Counted from the first letter of the stretch, positions 27,964 through 38,306 are shown. The stretch is 64,000 bases of DNA from Maritalea porphyrae (GCF_030159895.1 NZ_BSNI01000001.1:124001-188000); one strand, 5' to 3'. Numbers and translations are program-made. Notes: generated from the sequence alone by a model not told the origin.

Positions 27964-29530
27964 ACTTCTCGTCGCCATATCAGTGAGTCTCTCTAGCAAT
28001 TTCGCTTTTGCAGAACCCATCCGATTTGAACCGCGAATTGGCGAAATCGAACATCAATATGTTGGTGGCTGGGAACACTTTGTCGGTGGCGGGGTCGCAA
28101 CTTTTGACTGCAATAATGACCGATTGCCCGACTTATTCGTCGCCGGTGGCAGCGCGCCATCGCAGCTGTTTATCAACAAAACCGACGCGAATGGAAACCT
28201 CGCATTTGCGGACCAAACACCCGATACCTTATCAATAACATCAGCTACCGGCGCTTACCCGATCGACATAGACAGCGATGGATACAAAGATCTTGTCATC
28301 ATGCGCGTTGGTGAAAACCAAATCCTCAAAGGGCTCGGCAACTGCCAATTTGAGCCATTCTATGCCTTACAGTTTAAGAGCGATGACCGCTGGACCACAG
28401 CTTTCAGCGCCACTTGGGAACAGGGCGAAATCCTGCCAACGCTCGCCATTGGCAACTATGTTGACCGCACAAATCCTGATGGCCCATTTGGAGCATGCGA
28501 TACCAACCAGCTCTATCGCGCAAACAATGGGCGATACGATCAGCCTTTAGACCTTTCGCCGGGCCACTGTGCGCTATCAATGTTGATAAGCGATTGGGGT
28601 CGCAAAGGCGCTCCCGATTTACGCATCAGTAATGATCGGCACTACTATTTGAAAGACGGCAAGGAACAGCTTTGGTCGCTTGGATTAGAGCCAAAACAAT
28701 ATGGCAGTGCCGACGGCTGGGTGACGCACAAGCTTTGGGGCATGGGAATCGCCAGCCGCGACATTTCAGGCGATGGCTTGCCAGAAATATATCTCACTTC
28801 AATGGGCGACCAAAAGCTGCATTCGCTCTCAACTGACGAAGCCACCAAGCCAACCTACTCAGATGCCGCCTATGACAAAGGCATCACCACTCACCGCCCC
28901 TATATGGGAGACGACGGACGGCCATCCACTGGCTGGCACGTAGCATTTGGCGACGTACAGAATGATGGGTTGGACGATATTTTTATCGCCAAAGGGAATG
29001 TTGATCAAATGATCTCCAGCGCCATGGCAGATCCAAATAGTTTGTTGGTTCAACAGCCAAATGGCACCTTTGCCGAACAAGGTGGCGAAGCGAATATAGG
29101 CAATCCAGAACGTAGCCGAGGCGCTGCATTGGTTGACCTAAACCTTGATGGCAAGCTCGATCTTGTGGTGATCAACCGGCGTGCAAACATGGAAATCCAT
29201 CAAAACATGACTGCAGTAACCGGAAATTGGATTGGCTTGTCGGTCAACCAACCTGCCCCAAATCTCGACGCTATTGGCGCATGGATTGAAATCGATACAG
29301 GCGAGCGCACTATTGCACGTGAAATTACAATCGGTGGCGGCCATGCCAGCGGCGCCCTTGTGCCGCAGCACTTTGGCCTGGGCTCGCGTGAAGCAGTCAA
29401 AGTTCGCCTCATTTGGCCAGACGGGGCAAAAAGCGGGTGGCAGCAGATATCGACACAGGATTACTGGTCAATCGAACGCCAAGGCAATGATTTCAAAGCG
29501 ACAATTATTGGTCGAGCGGCAAGCCGCTAG
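27953..29530 (+). CDS. Secreted FG-GAP/VCBS repeat beta-propeller protein with UnbV (ASPIC) C-terminus, CRTAC1-like
   Basis: 525-residue secreted protein with a signal peptide of about 20 residues (SSNFAFA). Calcium-type FG-GAP repeats are seen as DIDSDGYKDLVI, DISGDGLPEIYL, DVQNDGLDDIFI and DLNLDGKLDLVV, implying a beta propeller. The C-terminal 100 residues (IGAWIEIDTGER, REITIGGGHASG, QHFGLGSREAVKVRLIWPDG) are the UnbV/ASPIC module. It overlaps the ROK gene by 11 bases and meets the peroxidase gene tail to tail with a 26-base overlap. Its function is unknown; similar proteins often sit beside dihaem peroxidases. Confidence 0.82.
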   Translation: MRLRLLVAISVSLSSNFAFAEPIRFEPRIGEIEHQYVGGWEHFVGGGVATFDCNNDRLPDLFVAGGSAPSQLFINKTDANGNLAFADQTPDTLSITSATGAYPIDIDSDGYKDLVIMRVGENQILKGLGNCQFEPFYALQFKSDDRWTTAFSATWEQGEILPTLAIGNYVDRTNPDGPFGACDTNQLYRANNGRYDQPLDLSPGHCALSMLISDWGRKGAPDLRISNDRHYYLKDGKEQLWSLGLEPKQYGSADGWVTHKLWGMGIASRDISGDGLPEIYLTSMGDQKLHSLSTDEATKPTYSDAAYDKGITTHRPYMGDDGRPSTGWHVAFGDVQNDGLDDIFIAKGNVDQMISSAMADPNSLLVQQPNGTFAEQGGEANIGNPERSRGAALVDLNLDGKLDLVVINRRANMEIHQNMTAVTGNWIGLSVNQPAPNLDAIGAWIEIDTGERTIAREITIGGGHASGALVPQHFGLGSREAVKVRLIWPDGAKSGWQQISTQDYWSIERQGNDFKATIIGRAASR

Positions 29531-30815
29531 GTACCGACTGCGGTGAACCCAGCCTGCCAGCAATGCTTTGTTCGTCTGTGAGGGTGTGCAAAAACGCAAC
29601 TAGCTGTGCGATTTCAACGTCGCTTAACTCCATTGGCGCAAGCTCGTTGGCATTGGCAATTCGTTCAACTTCCGCTGCGTCTCGCATCGCAGCTTCATCA
29701 TCTGCACCGGCAAGCATTGGGAGCACGCCATCCCACTGATAGTGCCGCAAGCTTTCAACCGGCGTCAAATGATGACGAATGACCGCTTCCATCGTGGCAA
29801 ACGCGCCCGAATGTCCATATGGGGCCGTGTGCGCCACATTGCGCAGCGATGGCGTTCTAAATTGATAAGCATCTTCGGGATTACCCGTTACATGCATCCG
29901 ACCAGTATCACGCACATGATCCTCAAATCGTGCTGCCTTACCCGGTCCCAATTGCGGCATGGCGATAGCGTGAAATTGATGGTCAGTTTGAAAGAGACCT
30001 GAGTGGCAAGAGCTACAATTCGCCTTGCCATAGAATAGGGTCATGCCGTTTGCTGCATCCTCTGGCAACGGCGCACCGTCAAATAAATGACGATCAAACG
30101 GGCTGTCGTCAGCCCGCCACTCAAATGCAATAAAAGCAGCAAGCACATTTGCGATATCGGCAAATTGAATATCTTGCCCATCAGGAAGAATTTGCGCAAA
30201 GAGCCGTTCGTATTCTTCAGTGCCACGCACCCGTTGAGCAATAATCTCCCACGCCCCACCTTCACCGGTCAACAAGCCAATCCGAACCGCTCGTGCCACA
30301 TCATTTTCTAGATAATGCCCTGCCATTTCGTCCGGCGATAAAACAGGAAACATCGCCTGCGCCGACAACACGCTGTCAAAACCTGCAACCATCTCATCTT
30401 CAAGCGGCGTACGAAGACCAGAGGCGCGGCTCGGATCTGCCTCCAAACGACCATCATGGAACATCGAGATAAACTGGGCCGCACCCAAGTTGAACAAAGC
30501 TGGGGAATTGCGCGGCACTCGTTGCTCAGGCATGTTATTTGGGTCGGTTTTTCGCTCCGGTCCCAATCCAATACCGCCATCACCAATCCCCAATGCAAGA
30601 CCATCCGATGTCGCGAACTTAGGGTGGTGACATGTGGAGCAGGAAACCGACTTGTTACCGCTCAGAATTGGATCATAAAACAACAAACGACCGAGCTCGA
30701 TCTCGGCCATCGTGTTCTTTGGATATTCAGCGCGCTCAAATCTATGCTCTTGCGCAAAGCAAGGGCCTGCAACCACAACAAGCAGTGCAACACCGATTTT
30801 GAGCGCGCCAAACAT
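29505..30815 (-). CDS. Dihaem cytochrome c peroxidase / MauG family protein
   Basis: 436-residue periplasmic protein with a signal peptide ending near PCFAQ. Two haem-binding motifs are visible, CSTCH at residues 59-63 and CSSCH at 267-271. TPSLRNVAHTAPYGHSGAFATMEAVIRHH and FHDGRLE are characteristic of the family, which either reduces peroxide or oxidises a protein partner as MauG does. It starts two bases after the tal stop, so it is the last gene of xylBA-tal, an unusual place for a periplasmic peroxidase. Its partner is probably the adjacent beta-propeller protein. Confidence 0.88.
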   Translation of the reverse strand: MFGALKIGVALLVVVAGPCFAQEHRFERAEYPKNTMAEIELGRLLFYDPILSGNKSVSCSTCHHPKFATSDGLALGIGDGGIGLGPERKTDPNNMPEQRVPRNSPALFNLGAAQFISMFHDGRLEADPSRASGLRTPLEDEMVAGFDSVLSAQAMFPVLSPDEMAGHYLENDVARAVRIGLLTGEGGAWEIIAQRVRGTEEYERLFAQILPDGQDIQFADIANVLAAFIAFEWRADDSPFDRHLFDGAPLPEDAANGMTLFYGKANCSSCHSGLFQTDHQFHAIAMPQLGPGKAARFEDHVRDTGRMHVTGNPEDAYQFRTPSLRNVAHTAPYGHSGAFATMEAVIRHHLTPVESLRHYQWDGVLPMLAGADDEAAMRDAAEVERIANANELAPMELSDVEIAQLVAFLHTLTDEQSIAGRLGSPQSVPSGLPLDQ

Positions 30816-30817
30816 AA

Positions 30818-31471
30818 TTAGAGGATCGACTGACCAGTGGCCTGCCAGTCTTTTACAAATCCTTCCAGCCCTTTGTCGGTCAAAGGATGCTGCACAAGCT
30901 TTGACAATGTGCTCGCCGGAATGGTTGCAACATCCGCCCCCGCCAACGCAGCATCACTCACGTGATTCACCTGACGAATGGACGCGGCCAAAATCTGCGT
31001 CGAAAACTGATAGCCAGAATAAATATTCCGAATATCCCGGATCAAATTCATGCCATCAAGATTGATGTCATCAAGCCGCCCTATAAAGGGGCTGATATAA
31101 GTCGCACCGGCTTTGGCAGCCAGCAATGCTTGATTGGCAGAAAAACAAAGTGTGAGATTTGTCTTCACGCCAATATCTGCCAACTTACGGCATGTCTTCA
31201 ACCCATCAAGGGTGGTAGGCAGTTTCACAACAACATTGGGTGCAATGTTTTTCAAAACCATCGCTTCTTTCAGCATCATTTCATGCTCAAGAGCGGCAAC
31301 TTCTGCGGAAACAGGACTATCAACCACCGAGCAAATCTCGGCAATCACTTCCAACATATCGCGTCCAGATTTCTTGATCAGGGATGGGTTAGTTGTAACC
31401 CCATCGAGAAATCCGCTGTCAGCCCATTCTTTGATCTCATCAATTTCGGCTGTGTCGATAAAAAACTTCAT
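30818..31471 (-). CDS. tal: Transaldolase (short, fructose-6-phosphate aldolase-like type)
   Basis: 217-residue TIM-barrel enzyme of the pentose phosphate pathway. The Schiff-base lysine is Lys83 in [25 protein letters not shown] at the start and GVTTNPSLI near residue 24 are family signatures. The short length fits the TalC-like subfamily, whose members may be transaldolases or fructose-6-phosphate aldolases. It lies 21 bases after xylA and would process xylulose 5-phosphate carbon further. Confidence 0.9.
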   Translation of the reverse strand: MKFFIDTAEIDEIKEWADSGFLDGVTTNPSLIKKSGRDMLEVIAEICSVVDSPVSAEVAALEHEMMLKEAMVLKNIAPNVVVKLPTTLDGLKTCRKLADIGVKTNLTLCFSANQALLAAKAGATYISPFIGRLDDINLDGMNLIRDIRNIYSGYQFSTQILAASIRQVNHVSDAALAGADVATIPASTLSKLVQHPLTDKGLEGFVKDWQATGQSIL

Positions 31472-31492
31472 AATGCACTCCTAAGTGTGAAA

Positions 31493-32797
31493 TCAAACGA
31501 ACCGATTGACGTAGTTTTCCAAAATTTCCTGACGACCCGATTTCGGGCTCGGATTGACGTTTTTTGCGGCCACAGTCGCAGCAATATCGTCCAAACCGCT
31601 CGACAGCATCGCTTTTGCTTCGGGTGTATCCCAACCCGCATATCGCTCGCTCAGCGCGTCTTTTAATCCACCATCTTCGATCATTGCTGCAGCAGCTTTC
31701 AGGCCACGTGCACAAACATCCATCCCGCCAATATGGGCTGCAATCAAATCTTGTGGATCAAGCGACTGACGACGCAACTTGGCGTCAAAGTTGGTGCCAC
31801 CAGAGGTGAAACCACCACCTTGCAAAATATGGTAATAAGCAAGCGCAACTTCAGGCACATTGTTAGGGAACTGATCTGTATCCCAACCCGACTGATAGTC
31901 ATTGCGGTTCATATCTATTGAACCAAAAACGCCAAGCGCGACGGCGGTTGCAATTTCATGCTCAAAAGAATGCCCGGCAAGAATAGCGTGTCCTTGCTCA
32001 AGGTTTAGCTTCACTTCATTTTCAAGACCGTATTTCTGCAAAAACCCAAAGCAGGTTGCAGCGTCAAAATCATATTGGTGCTTGGATGGTTCCTGCGGTT
32101 TTGGCTCAACCAAAATCTGGCCCTTAAAACCAATCTTGTGTTTGTACTCAACCACCATATTGAGAAAACGGCCCATATTGTCGAGTTCGCGTCCCATGTC
32201 AGTATTGAGCAGGGTTTCATAGCCTTCACGGCCGCCCCAAAGCACGTAATTCTCGCCGCCTAGTTTCATCGTGGCGTCCATACAGGTTTTCACTGTGGCT
32301 GCACCAAACGCAAAAACGTCAGGGTCCGGATTTGTCGCAACACCAGACATATAGCGGCGGTGCGAAAACATATTCGCCGTGCCCCACAACAGCTTGGTGC
32401 CGGTTTGCTCCATCTTCTGCGCAAAATAGTCTGAGATCTCTTCTAGGTTTCGCGTGTTCTCGGCAAAGTCTTTGCCTTCAGGTCGCACATCGGCGTCGTG
32501 AAAGCAAAAGTATGGAACACCCAGAATTTCAAACATCTCAAAGGCAACATCGGCCTTTAATTTTGCCAGGTCCATCGTGTCACCAAACCAAGGGCGATCA
32601 AATGTTTGACCACCAAATGGATCACCACCCGGCCAAGCAAAGGAATGCCAATAAGCGGCTGCAAAACGCAAATGGTCTTCCATCCTTTTGCCCAAGACCA
32701 CTTCGTCCGGATTGTAATGATGAAACGCCATCGGATTAGTGCTTTGAGCACCTTCGAAGTTTGCTTTGTCGATGTTTTTGAAAAAGCCTGTGCTCAT
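31493..32797 (-). CDS. xylA: Xylose isomerase
   Basis: 434-residue enzyme converting D-xylose to D-xylulose, class II by length. Active-site and metal segments are [46 protein letters not shown] and [17 protein letters not shown]. It overlaps the xylB stop by four bases and precedes tal. Confidence 0.95.
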   Translation of the reverse strand: MSTGFFKNIDKANFEGAQSTNPMAFHHYNPDEVVLGKRMEDHLRFAAAYWHSFAWPGGDPFGGQTFDRPWFGDTMDLAKLKADVAFEMFEILGVPYFCFHDADVRPEGKDFAENTRNLEEISDYFAQKMEQTGTKLLWGTANMFSHRRYMSGVATNPDPDVFAFGAATVKTCMDATMKLGGENYVLWGGREGYETLLNTDMGRELDNMGRFLNMVVEYKHKIGFKGQILVEPKPQEPSKHQYDFDAATCFGFLQKYGLENEVKLNLEQGHAILAGHSFEHEIATAVALGVFGSIDMNRNDYQSGWDTDQFPNNVPEVALAYYHILQGGGFTSGGTNFDAKLRRQSLDPQDLIAAHIGGMDVCARGLKAAAAMIEDGGLKDALSERYAGWDTPEAKAMLSSGLDDIAATVAAKNVNPSPKSGRQEILENYVNRFV

Positions 32798-34245
32798 TGT
32801 ACTGCCTTAACTGCTGGATAAATTTGTTGAAACTTTTGGTAAGCCGCATCATACGCTGCCACCAATTCTTTGTTTGGCGTAATTGTTCGCGCAATTGTAG
32901 GTGACGTCATTACGCTCTTTGCATCGGCGCCAGTTGCGGCGCAAATCGCCAGGCGAGCGGCGCCCAATGCCGCCCCAAAGTCGCCCTGCTCTGGAACATC
33001 AATTGGCGTATTGAGTGTGGTTGCCAGCATCTGCACCCAATATTCAGATTTTGTGCCGCCACCCATTGCTAGCAAGCTTGGCATTTGTGCCCCGGTGGCG
33101 CGCAAAGCATCTAAACTCTCTCGCAATGAAAAGCTAACGCCCTGCAAAACAGCCTGAGTTAAATCCAAATTTGAATGGGCTATATCCAATCCAAGGAATG
33201 CGCCCCGAATGGCACTGTCATTATGTGGCGTCCGCTCCCCTGAAAGATAGGGCAAAAAACTAATGCTGGTTGGTGTCGACAAGTCGACGCCCAACGCATC
33301 TGTTAGCTCCTTCGGCGTTTGACCAACAAGGCCAGAGAGCCAATTCAGGCTGTCCGTTGCAGCCAAAGTCACACCCATCTGATACCAGCGATTTGGCACC
33401 GCATGACAAAATGTATGCACAGCCCGCTCCGGCTTTGGCGCATAACCATCACGACCCGCCAAAATAACGCCCGAAGTCCCTAGTGAAACAAAGCCTTGAC
33501 CTTCACCCAAAATGCCTGCGCCACAGGCCGCTGCCGCGTTGTCAGCAGCGCCACCAGCAACGACAACATCGCCAGCGATCCCCCATTTCGTAAGCAGTTC
33601 ACTTCTCAGACTTCCGGCTGGTGATGATCCTTCAACAAGTGCGGGTAGCATTTCACTGTCAACGCCACTCGCCGCAATTAGAGTTTCCGACCATTGGCGC
33701 GCGCCAACATCGAGCCAACTCGTGCCTGCTGCATCAGACATTTCTGATCGCAACTCGCCGGTCAGCCAGAACCGTAAATAGTCCTTTGGCAACAAAACAG
33801 TTTTAGTGCGCGCAAATATTTCTGGTTCATTGTCTGCAACCCATTTCAGTTTCGGCGCAGTAAAACCTGGGAAAACGATATTGCCCGAAAGTTCTCGCAC
33901 ACCTGAAATACCATCAAGCTCCGCTGCCTGGACATGGCTTCGTGTATCATTCCACAAGATGCATTCACGCAATATCTGCTGATTTTCATCAAGCAGAACC
34001 GCACCGTGCATATGCCCAGAAATCCCAATTCCCTCTAATTCTGACAACTGAACGGCAAAATCAGAGACCAATTGAGCGAATACGTCTTCACACGCGCGCA
34101 CCCAAAGCGCTGGATCTTGTTCACTCCAACCCACATGCGGATGAGACGTCTGATAGGGACTTTGAACGGACCCCACCGGCCGGCCGTTTTCGTCAATCAG
34201 CAATGCACGCAGACCAGATGTCCCTAAATCAAGACCAACAAACAT
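32794..34245 (-). CDS. xylB: Xylulokinase
   Basis: 483-residue FGGY kinase phosphorylating D-xylulose to xylulose 5-phosphate. The N-terminus [20 protein letters not shown] is the phosphate-binding loop, [14 protein letters not shown] is conserved, and the catalytic Asp is in [17 protein letters not shown]. First gene of xylBA-tal-peroxidase; a XylR operator lies 34-56 bp before its start. Confidence 0.94.
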   Translation of the reverse strand: MFVGLDLGTSGLRALLIDENGRPVGSVQSPYQTSHPHVGWSEQDPALWVRACEDVFAQLVSDFAVQLSELEGIGISGHMHGAVLLDENQQILRECILWNDTRSHVQAAELDGISGVRELSGNIVFPGFTAPKLKWVADNEPEIFARTKTVLLPKDYLRFWLTGELRSEMSDAAGTSWLDVGARQWSETLIAASGVDSEMLPALVEGSSPAGSLRSELLTKWGIAGDVVVAGGAADNAAAACGAGILGEGQGFVSLGTSGVILAGRDGYAPKPERAVHTFCHAVPNRWYQMGVTLAATDSLNWLSGLVGQTPKELTDALGVDLSTPTSISFLPYLSGERTPHNDSAIRGAFLGLDIAHSNLDLTQAVLQGVSFSLRESLDALRATGAQMPSLLAMGGGTKSEYWVQMLATTLNTPIDVPEQGDFGAALGAARLAICAATGADAKSVMTSPTIARTITPNKELVAAYDAAYQKFQQIYPAVKAVQ

Positions 34246-34278
34246 GACTATTTCTCCTCGTCGACAAACTAATTGCGT

Positions 34279-34301
34279 TTTAATTCGAAAGTCAAATTAA
34301 A
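34279..34301. promoter_or_regulatory. Candidate XylR (ROK) operator, xylB side
   Basis: Inverted repeat TTTAATTCGA, AAG, TCAAATTAAA with 9 of 10 arm bases paired. It matches the xylF-side site at 24 of 27 bases. An extra half-site (TCAAATTA) follows at about 34313. Confidence 0.72.
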
Positions 34302-34383
34302 AAATTCTTATGTCAAATTATTGCCGCGCTTGGCTATTCAATTCGACCTCGAAAACCAAAATGGGATGTCCAAAGACTATTCA

Positions 34384-34413
34384 GGAATGTGCCGGAATGA
34401 TTGCGCACATTCC
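34384..34413 (-). terminator. Possible terminator after the LacI gene
   Basis: Nine perfect pairs (GGAATGTGC / GCACATTCC) around a 12-nt loop, 25 bases after the LacI stop on the minus strand. There is no T-run, so termination is uncertain. Confidence 0.4.
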
Positions 34414-34438
34414 ACAACAAAACCGGCATGATTTAGCG

Positions 34439-35476
34439 CTAGGCCAATGGTTCCATCCGCGGCGAAGAACAACTCTCACGTACAATCAGATCGCCATGAA
34501 GCAATTCATCTTCGGCTTCATCAACGCCCCCCGCCAAACGGTCAAGCAGCTTGTTCATTGCTGTTTCGCCAATCATCACTCGCGGTTGACGAATCGTTGT
34601 CAGCGACGGGTTCATGCTGCTCGCAAATTGAATATCGTCAAACCCAATGACCGAAAAATCTCGAGGTACATTGAGCCCGCGCGCGCGTAAAGCGGAAATC
34701 ACGCCAATCGCAGTATCGTCATTGTAACAAACAAATGCAGTTGGCAGCGTATCGCGAATGAATAGGCGCTCAATCGCGGCCCGCCCTCCTTCATGGGTGC
34801 CATCCCCAGCCACCCGCCAAGGCGAACTGCGCTTGAAGTGGGACGTAAGCGCATTGCAGTAGCCCTGATATCGCATTTCCGAAACAATATCGCCCTGCTG
34901 TCCGGAGATAAATGCAATTTGCTCGTGGCCTAATGATATCAGATATTCCGTTGCAAGCTTGGTCCCCCCGACATCATCCACACCCACATAAGCAATTTTG
35001 TCTTGGCTAACGGGACGGGACACAGCAACTGTTGCCGGGAACGTGTTAGGTGGACTTTTTCCCCAGCCAGCTACCGGCAAATGCCCAGTCAGCAATAGAA
35101 GCCCATCAACCATACCGGTCGACAAGAATCGCAAATACTTTTCTTCAGAATCAACATTCGCCTCTGTATTGCCAATAAGCACACCATATCCGCGAGCGTT
35201 CGCTGCCTTTTCCAATCCGATCAATATGCCCGGGAAATTTGGATCGGCGATTGAGTGTGCCAATACCATCACCATTTTGGAACGCTGCATGCGCAAATTT
35301 TGCGCCATCGCATTCGCGGTGTAGCCCGTGCGCGCGATTGCAGCCGTTACCTTCTTCCGCGTGCTTTCCGCAACTTTTTCCGGCATCCGAATTGCGCGGC
35401 TAACAGTTGCAATGGACACGCCAGCGATCTTGGCTACATCCTCAATAGTTGCTGGTCTGGACGGAGAATTACTCAA
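34439..35476 (-). CDS. LacI-family transcriptional regulator
   Basis: 345-residue regulator. The helix-turn-helix is TIEDVAKIAGVSIATVSRAI, with the hinge ARTGYTANAMAQNLRMQR and a sugar-binding effector domain (VDGLLLLTGH, AFVCYNDDTAIGVISALRARG, VIGFDDIQFASSMNPSLTTI). It is divergent from the ribose-type ABC operon with about 196 bp between starts, a region carrying three GGTTTACAT repeats. It is therefore the likely repressor of that operon. Confidence 0.87.
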   Translation of the reverse strand: MSNSPSRPATIEDVAKIAGVSIATVSRAIRMPEKVAESTRKKVTAAIARTGYTANAMAQNLRMQRSKMVMVLAHSIADPNFPGILIGLEKAANARGYGVLIGNTEANVDSEEKYLRFLSTGMVDGLLLLTGHLPVAGWGKSPPNTFPATVAVSRPVSQDKIAYVGVDDVGGTKLATEYLISLGHEQIAFISGQQGDIVSEMRYQGYCNALTSHFKRSSPWRVAGDGTHEGGRAAIERLFIRDTLPTAFVCYNDDTAIGVISALRARGLNVPRDFSVIGFDDIQFASSMNPSLTTIRQPRVMIGETAMNKLLDRLAGGVDEAEDELLHGDLIVRESCSSPRMEPLA

Positions 35477-35562
35477 TTATCGCAATACCTTTAGTAGCAT
35501 CGGCCCAACACGATTTTCATAGAACCAATCATCTTATGTGGGTATGACACATTTCCACAGCT

Positions 35563-35625
35563 ATGAAAAGGTTTACATAAATCGCAATGTAAAGGTTTAC
35601 ATCATTCATGAAAAGGTTTACATAA
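35563..35625. repeat. Triple GGTTTACAT repeat, candidate operator array
   Basis: AAAGGTTTACAT occurs at 35567, 35591 and 35612 on the plus strand. The first and third copies share 18 identical bases (ATGAAAAGGTTTACATAA); the middle copy forms an inverted repeat ATGTAAA-GG-TTTACAT. The array ends 48 bases before the ABC ATPase start. Confidence 0.68.
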
Positions 35626-35672
35626 CGATCATTGGCGCACTGAAAACGCGTCAATTTGGGAGGAATAGAACA

Positions 35673-37202
35673 ATGCCGTCACACGAGAATAGTGACATCA
35701 CGCCACTTTTGTGCGCCGACCGCGTCAGCATGTCGTTTGGTGAGGTCCCCGTGTTGTTTAGCGTCAGTTTTGACGTCAAAGCGGGCGAGGTTCATGCACT
35801 AATTGGAGAGAATGGCGCAGGCAAATCTACCCTGATGAAGATTCTCGGCGGATTTCACCAGCCAACTTCTGGACGCATTCTTTTTGAAGGCGAACCAACG
35901 GCCCTTCCCCCATTTGGCCAGTCGGAAGCATTGGGCATTGTCCTTATCCACCAAGAGTTAAATCTTGCCGAGCAGATGACCGTTGAAGAGAACATTTTTC
36001 TTGGGCGAGAGCATTCTAGAAGCATCTTCTTAGACCGCAAGTCCATGACGGAGCTTACACGGAAATATCTCGCGGATATGGGTGTAGACATCTCCCCAAG
36101 CACGCGAATTTCAGACCTATCAATCGCAGAAAAGCAAATGGTCGAAATCGTCAAGGCGATGAGCCGAGACGCAAAAGTGCTCATTATGGATGAGCCAACA
36201 GCAGTCTTAACTGAAGCTGAAACCGAGCTATTCTTCAGACAAGTTGAAAAACTAAAAGCAAAAGGCGTCGCGATTGTCTTTGTTTCGCACAAACTACCAG
36301 AAGTAAAAAAGATCGCCGACCGTGTGACCATTTTACGTGATGGTCAATGGATCGCCACCAAATCCACTAGCGACCTGACGATGGACGCTATGGCACAAAT
36401 GATGGTTGGTCGCGAACTGTCCAATCTTTATCCGCCAAAGAACGAAACCGACGTTGACGCTGAGATCGTTTTGGCGGTGCGCAATATGCGAACTTCTGAA
36501 ATAAACGATGTTTCCTTCGACCTTAGAAAAGGCGAAATACTAGGTTTTTCTGGCCTGGTTGGTTCAGGGCGAACGGCGCTATTTGAAGCCATCTGCGGCA
36601 TCGAGCCTTTTGAGAGCGGCGAAATTTTTGTCGATGGTGTTTCGACACATTTTAAATCTGTTGCTGAGGCAAGAGATGCGGGCATCACCTACCTGACCAA
36701 AGATCGTAAGGGCAAAGGCTTATTGCTGCAGCAGACGATGCGACCAAACCTATCGCTGTTTGCGCTGCCCAAATTCGTCAAAAATTTCATGATGGACACG
36801 GACGCCGAGGAAGCCGCTCTTAAGCGTGGAATTCGTCGTTTTGACATACGAGCGCGTGATCCAAAAGTTCTGGTTGGCGACATGTCTGGGGGCAATCAGC
36901 AAAAGCTCCTGCTTGCAAAGACAATGGAATGCGAACCGCGCATTTTGATCATCGACGAGCCCACACGCGGGATCGATGTAGGCACAAAACAACAAATCTA
37001 CCACTTCATCGCCGCGCTCGCCGCAGATGGCATGTCAGTCATCGTTATCTCTTCGGAAATGCCAGAGATCATAGGCGTCTGCCACCGCGTTGCGGTCATG
37101 CGCGAAGGTCGAATTACCGGCTTTGTATCGGGCAGCGAAATAAATGAAACAGAAATCGTGCGCTACGCCGCCGGTTTGAAGGAGGCACCAGCGCATGTCT
37201 GA
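35673..37202 (+). CDS. Sugar ABC transporter ATP-binding protein, two-domain (RbsA/MglA type)
   Basis: 509-residue duplicated ATPase of a ribose/galactose-type importer. The first half has Walker A GENGAGKST, signature LSIAEKQMVEI and Walker [12 protein letters not shown]. The second has a degenerate Walker A (GLVGSGRTA), signature MSGGNQQK and Walker B ILIIDEPTRGIDVG, the normal asymmetry of this family. The ATG at 35673 follows GGGAGGAA; the frame upstream to 35538 runs through the repeat array and was rejected. It overlaps the permease start by 8 bases. Confidence 0.9.
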   Translation: MPSHENSDITPLLCADRVSMSFGEVPVLFSVSFDVKAGEVHALIGENGAGKSTLMKILGGFHQPTSGRILFEGEPTALPPFGQSEALGIVLIHQELNLAEQMTVEENIFLGREHSRSIFLDRKSMTELTRKYLADMGVDISPSTRISDLSIAEKQMVEIVKAMSRDAKVLIMDEPTAVLTEAETELFFRQVEKLKAKGVAIVFVSHKLPEVKKIADRVTILRDGQWIATKSTSDLTMDAMAQMMVGRELSNLYPPKNETDVDAEIVLAVRNMRTSEINDVSFDLRKGEILGFSGLVGSGRTALFEAICGIEPFESGEIFVDGVSTHFKSVAEARDAGITYLTKDRKGKGLLLQQTMRPNLSLFALPKFVKNFMMDTDAEEAALKRGIRRFDIRARDPKVLVGDMSGGNQQKLLLAKTMECEPRILIIDEPTRGIDVGTKQQIYHFIAALAADGMSVIVISSEMPEIIGVCHRVAVMREGRITGFVSGSEINETEIVRYAAGLKEAPAHV

Positions 37203-38214
37203 GAATGCAGCAGCACAACCAACAAAAAAATCATGGCCTGAGATTGACTTTAAGACGCTTGGCCCAGCTATAGCGCTACTGATCTTGTGCATAATTGGCT
37301 ACTCGCTCAATTCAGCATTTTTGAGCGAAGGCAATGTCACGAATTTGCTCACACGCTCTGCCTTTATTGGCATCATTGCCATTGGCGCCACATTTGTCAT
37401 TACCGCTGGCGGCATAGACCTTTCAGTTGGCTCAATGGCAGCCGTTATTGCCGGGTTGATGATTATCATCATGAACAATGCAGTCGATACATTTGGCTCT
37501 GGCGTTGCCACCGTTTTAATTGGCTGCGGATGTTCGATCATCCTTGGGATTGGCGCAGGTTGGATCAACGGTGTGCTTACTACAAAAGGCAAAATCGAAG
37601 CCTTCATTGTAACACTCGGCACCATGGGCATATATCGCTCATTAGTGACGTATTTCGCCGATGGTGGCACGCTATCTCTCGACTTTGCCATTCGCGGTAC
37701 ATATCGGCCGGTTTATTACGAAAGTTTCTTTGGCCTACCGATACCAGTTTGGGTGTTTATCGCCGTCTCCATAGTCGGCTGGGTTCTGCTTAACCGCACC
37801 GCCTTTGGACGGTTCTGCACAGCAATCGGCTCAAGCGAAGCAGTTGCCAAATACTCCGCCATTAATGTTGATCGCATTAAAACCTATACGTACATCATTC
37901 AAGGCCTATGTGTGGCACTCGCGACCATAATTTACGTCCCCCGGCTCGGCTCGGCATCTGGATCAACCGGCGTATTGTGGGAACTTGAAGCCATCGCAGC
38001 CGTGATTATTGGCGGGACAGTGCTCAAAGGTGGCTATGGACGGATTGGCGGCACAATCCTTGGGGCTCTAATCCTTACAACGATCGGCAACATCCTGAAT
38101 TTTACCGATCTCATCTCCAACTATCTCAACGGAACCATGCAAGGCCTGATCATTATCATCGCCGTTTGGTTGCAGCGAGGCAGCTGGGGCAAAAACAAGA
38201 AAACTAAAACCTAG
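37195..38214 (+). CDS. Sugar ABC transporter permease (RbsC type)
   Basis: 339-residue inner-membrane permease with about nine spans. ITAGGIDLSVGSMAAVIAGL, KGKIEAFIVTLGTMGIYRSL and IAAVIIGGTVLKGGYGRIGG are family hallmarks. It is translationally coupled to the ATPase and precedes the binding protein. Substrate is not determinable from sequence alone; a pentose, hexose or cyclitol is expected. Confidence 0.9.
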   Translation: MSENAAAQPTKKSWPEIDFKTLGPAIALLILCIIGYSLNSAFLSEGNVTNLLTRSAFIGIIAIGATFVITAGGIDLSVGSMAAVIAGLMIIIMNNAVDTFGSGVATVLIGCGCSIILGIGAGWINGVLTTKGKIEAFIVTLGTMGIYRSLVTYFADGGTLSLDFAIRGTYRPVYYESFFGLPIPVWVFIAVSIVGWVLLNRTAFGRFCTAIGSSEAVAKYSAINVDRIKTYTYIIQGLCVALATIIYVPRLGSASGSTGVLWELEAIAAVIIGGTVLKGGYGRIGGTILGALILTTIGNILNFTDLISNYLNGTMQGLIIIIAVWLQRGSWGKNKKTKT

Positions 38215-38306
38215 AAGATTTACGTAACGGCACAACCGGAACGTGATTAACCGAGCATTGCCGGTGACCGGTACCGCTCACTCAAAATTCCAATTGGGAG
38301 GAACCA

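Noticed and set aside
30962-31666. Open frame of 234 codons on the plus strand
   Set aside because: It runs antisense across tal and the end of xylA, both intact.
35563-35625. CRISPR-like array
   Set aside because: Repeats are 12-18 bases with spacers under 12 bases and no cas genes; they fit an operator array.
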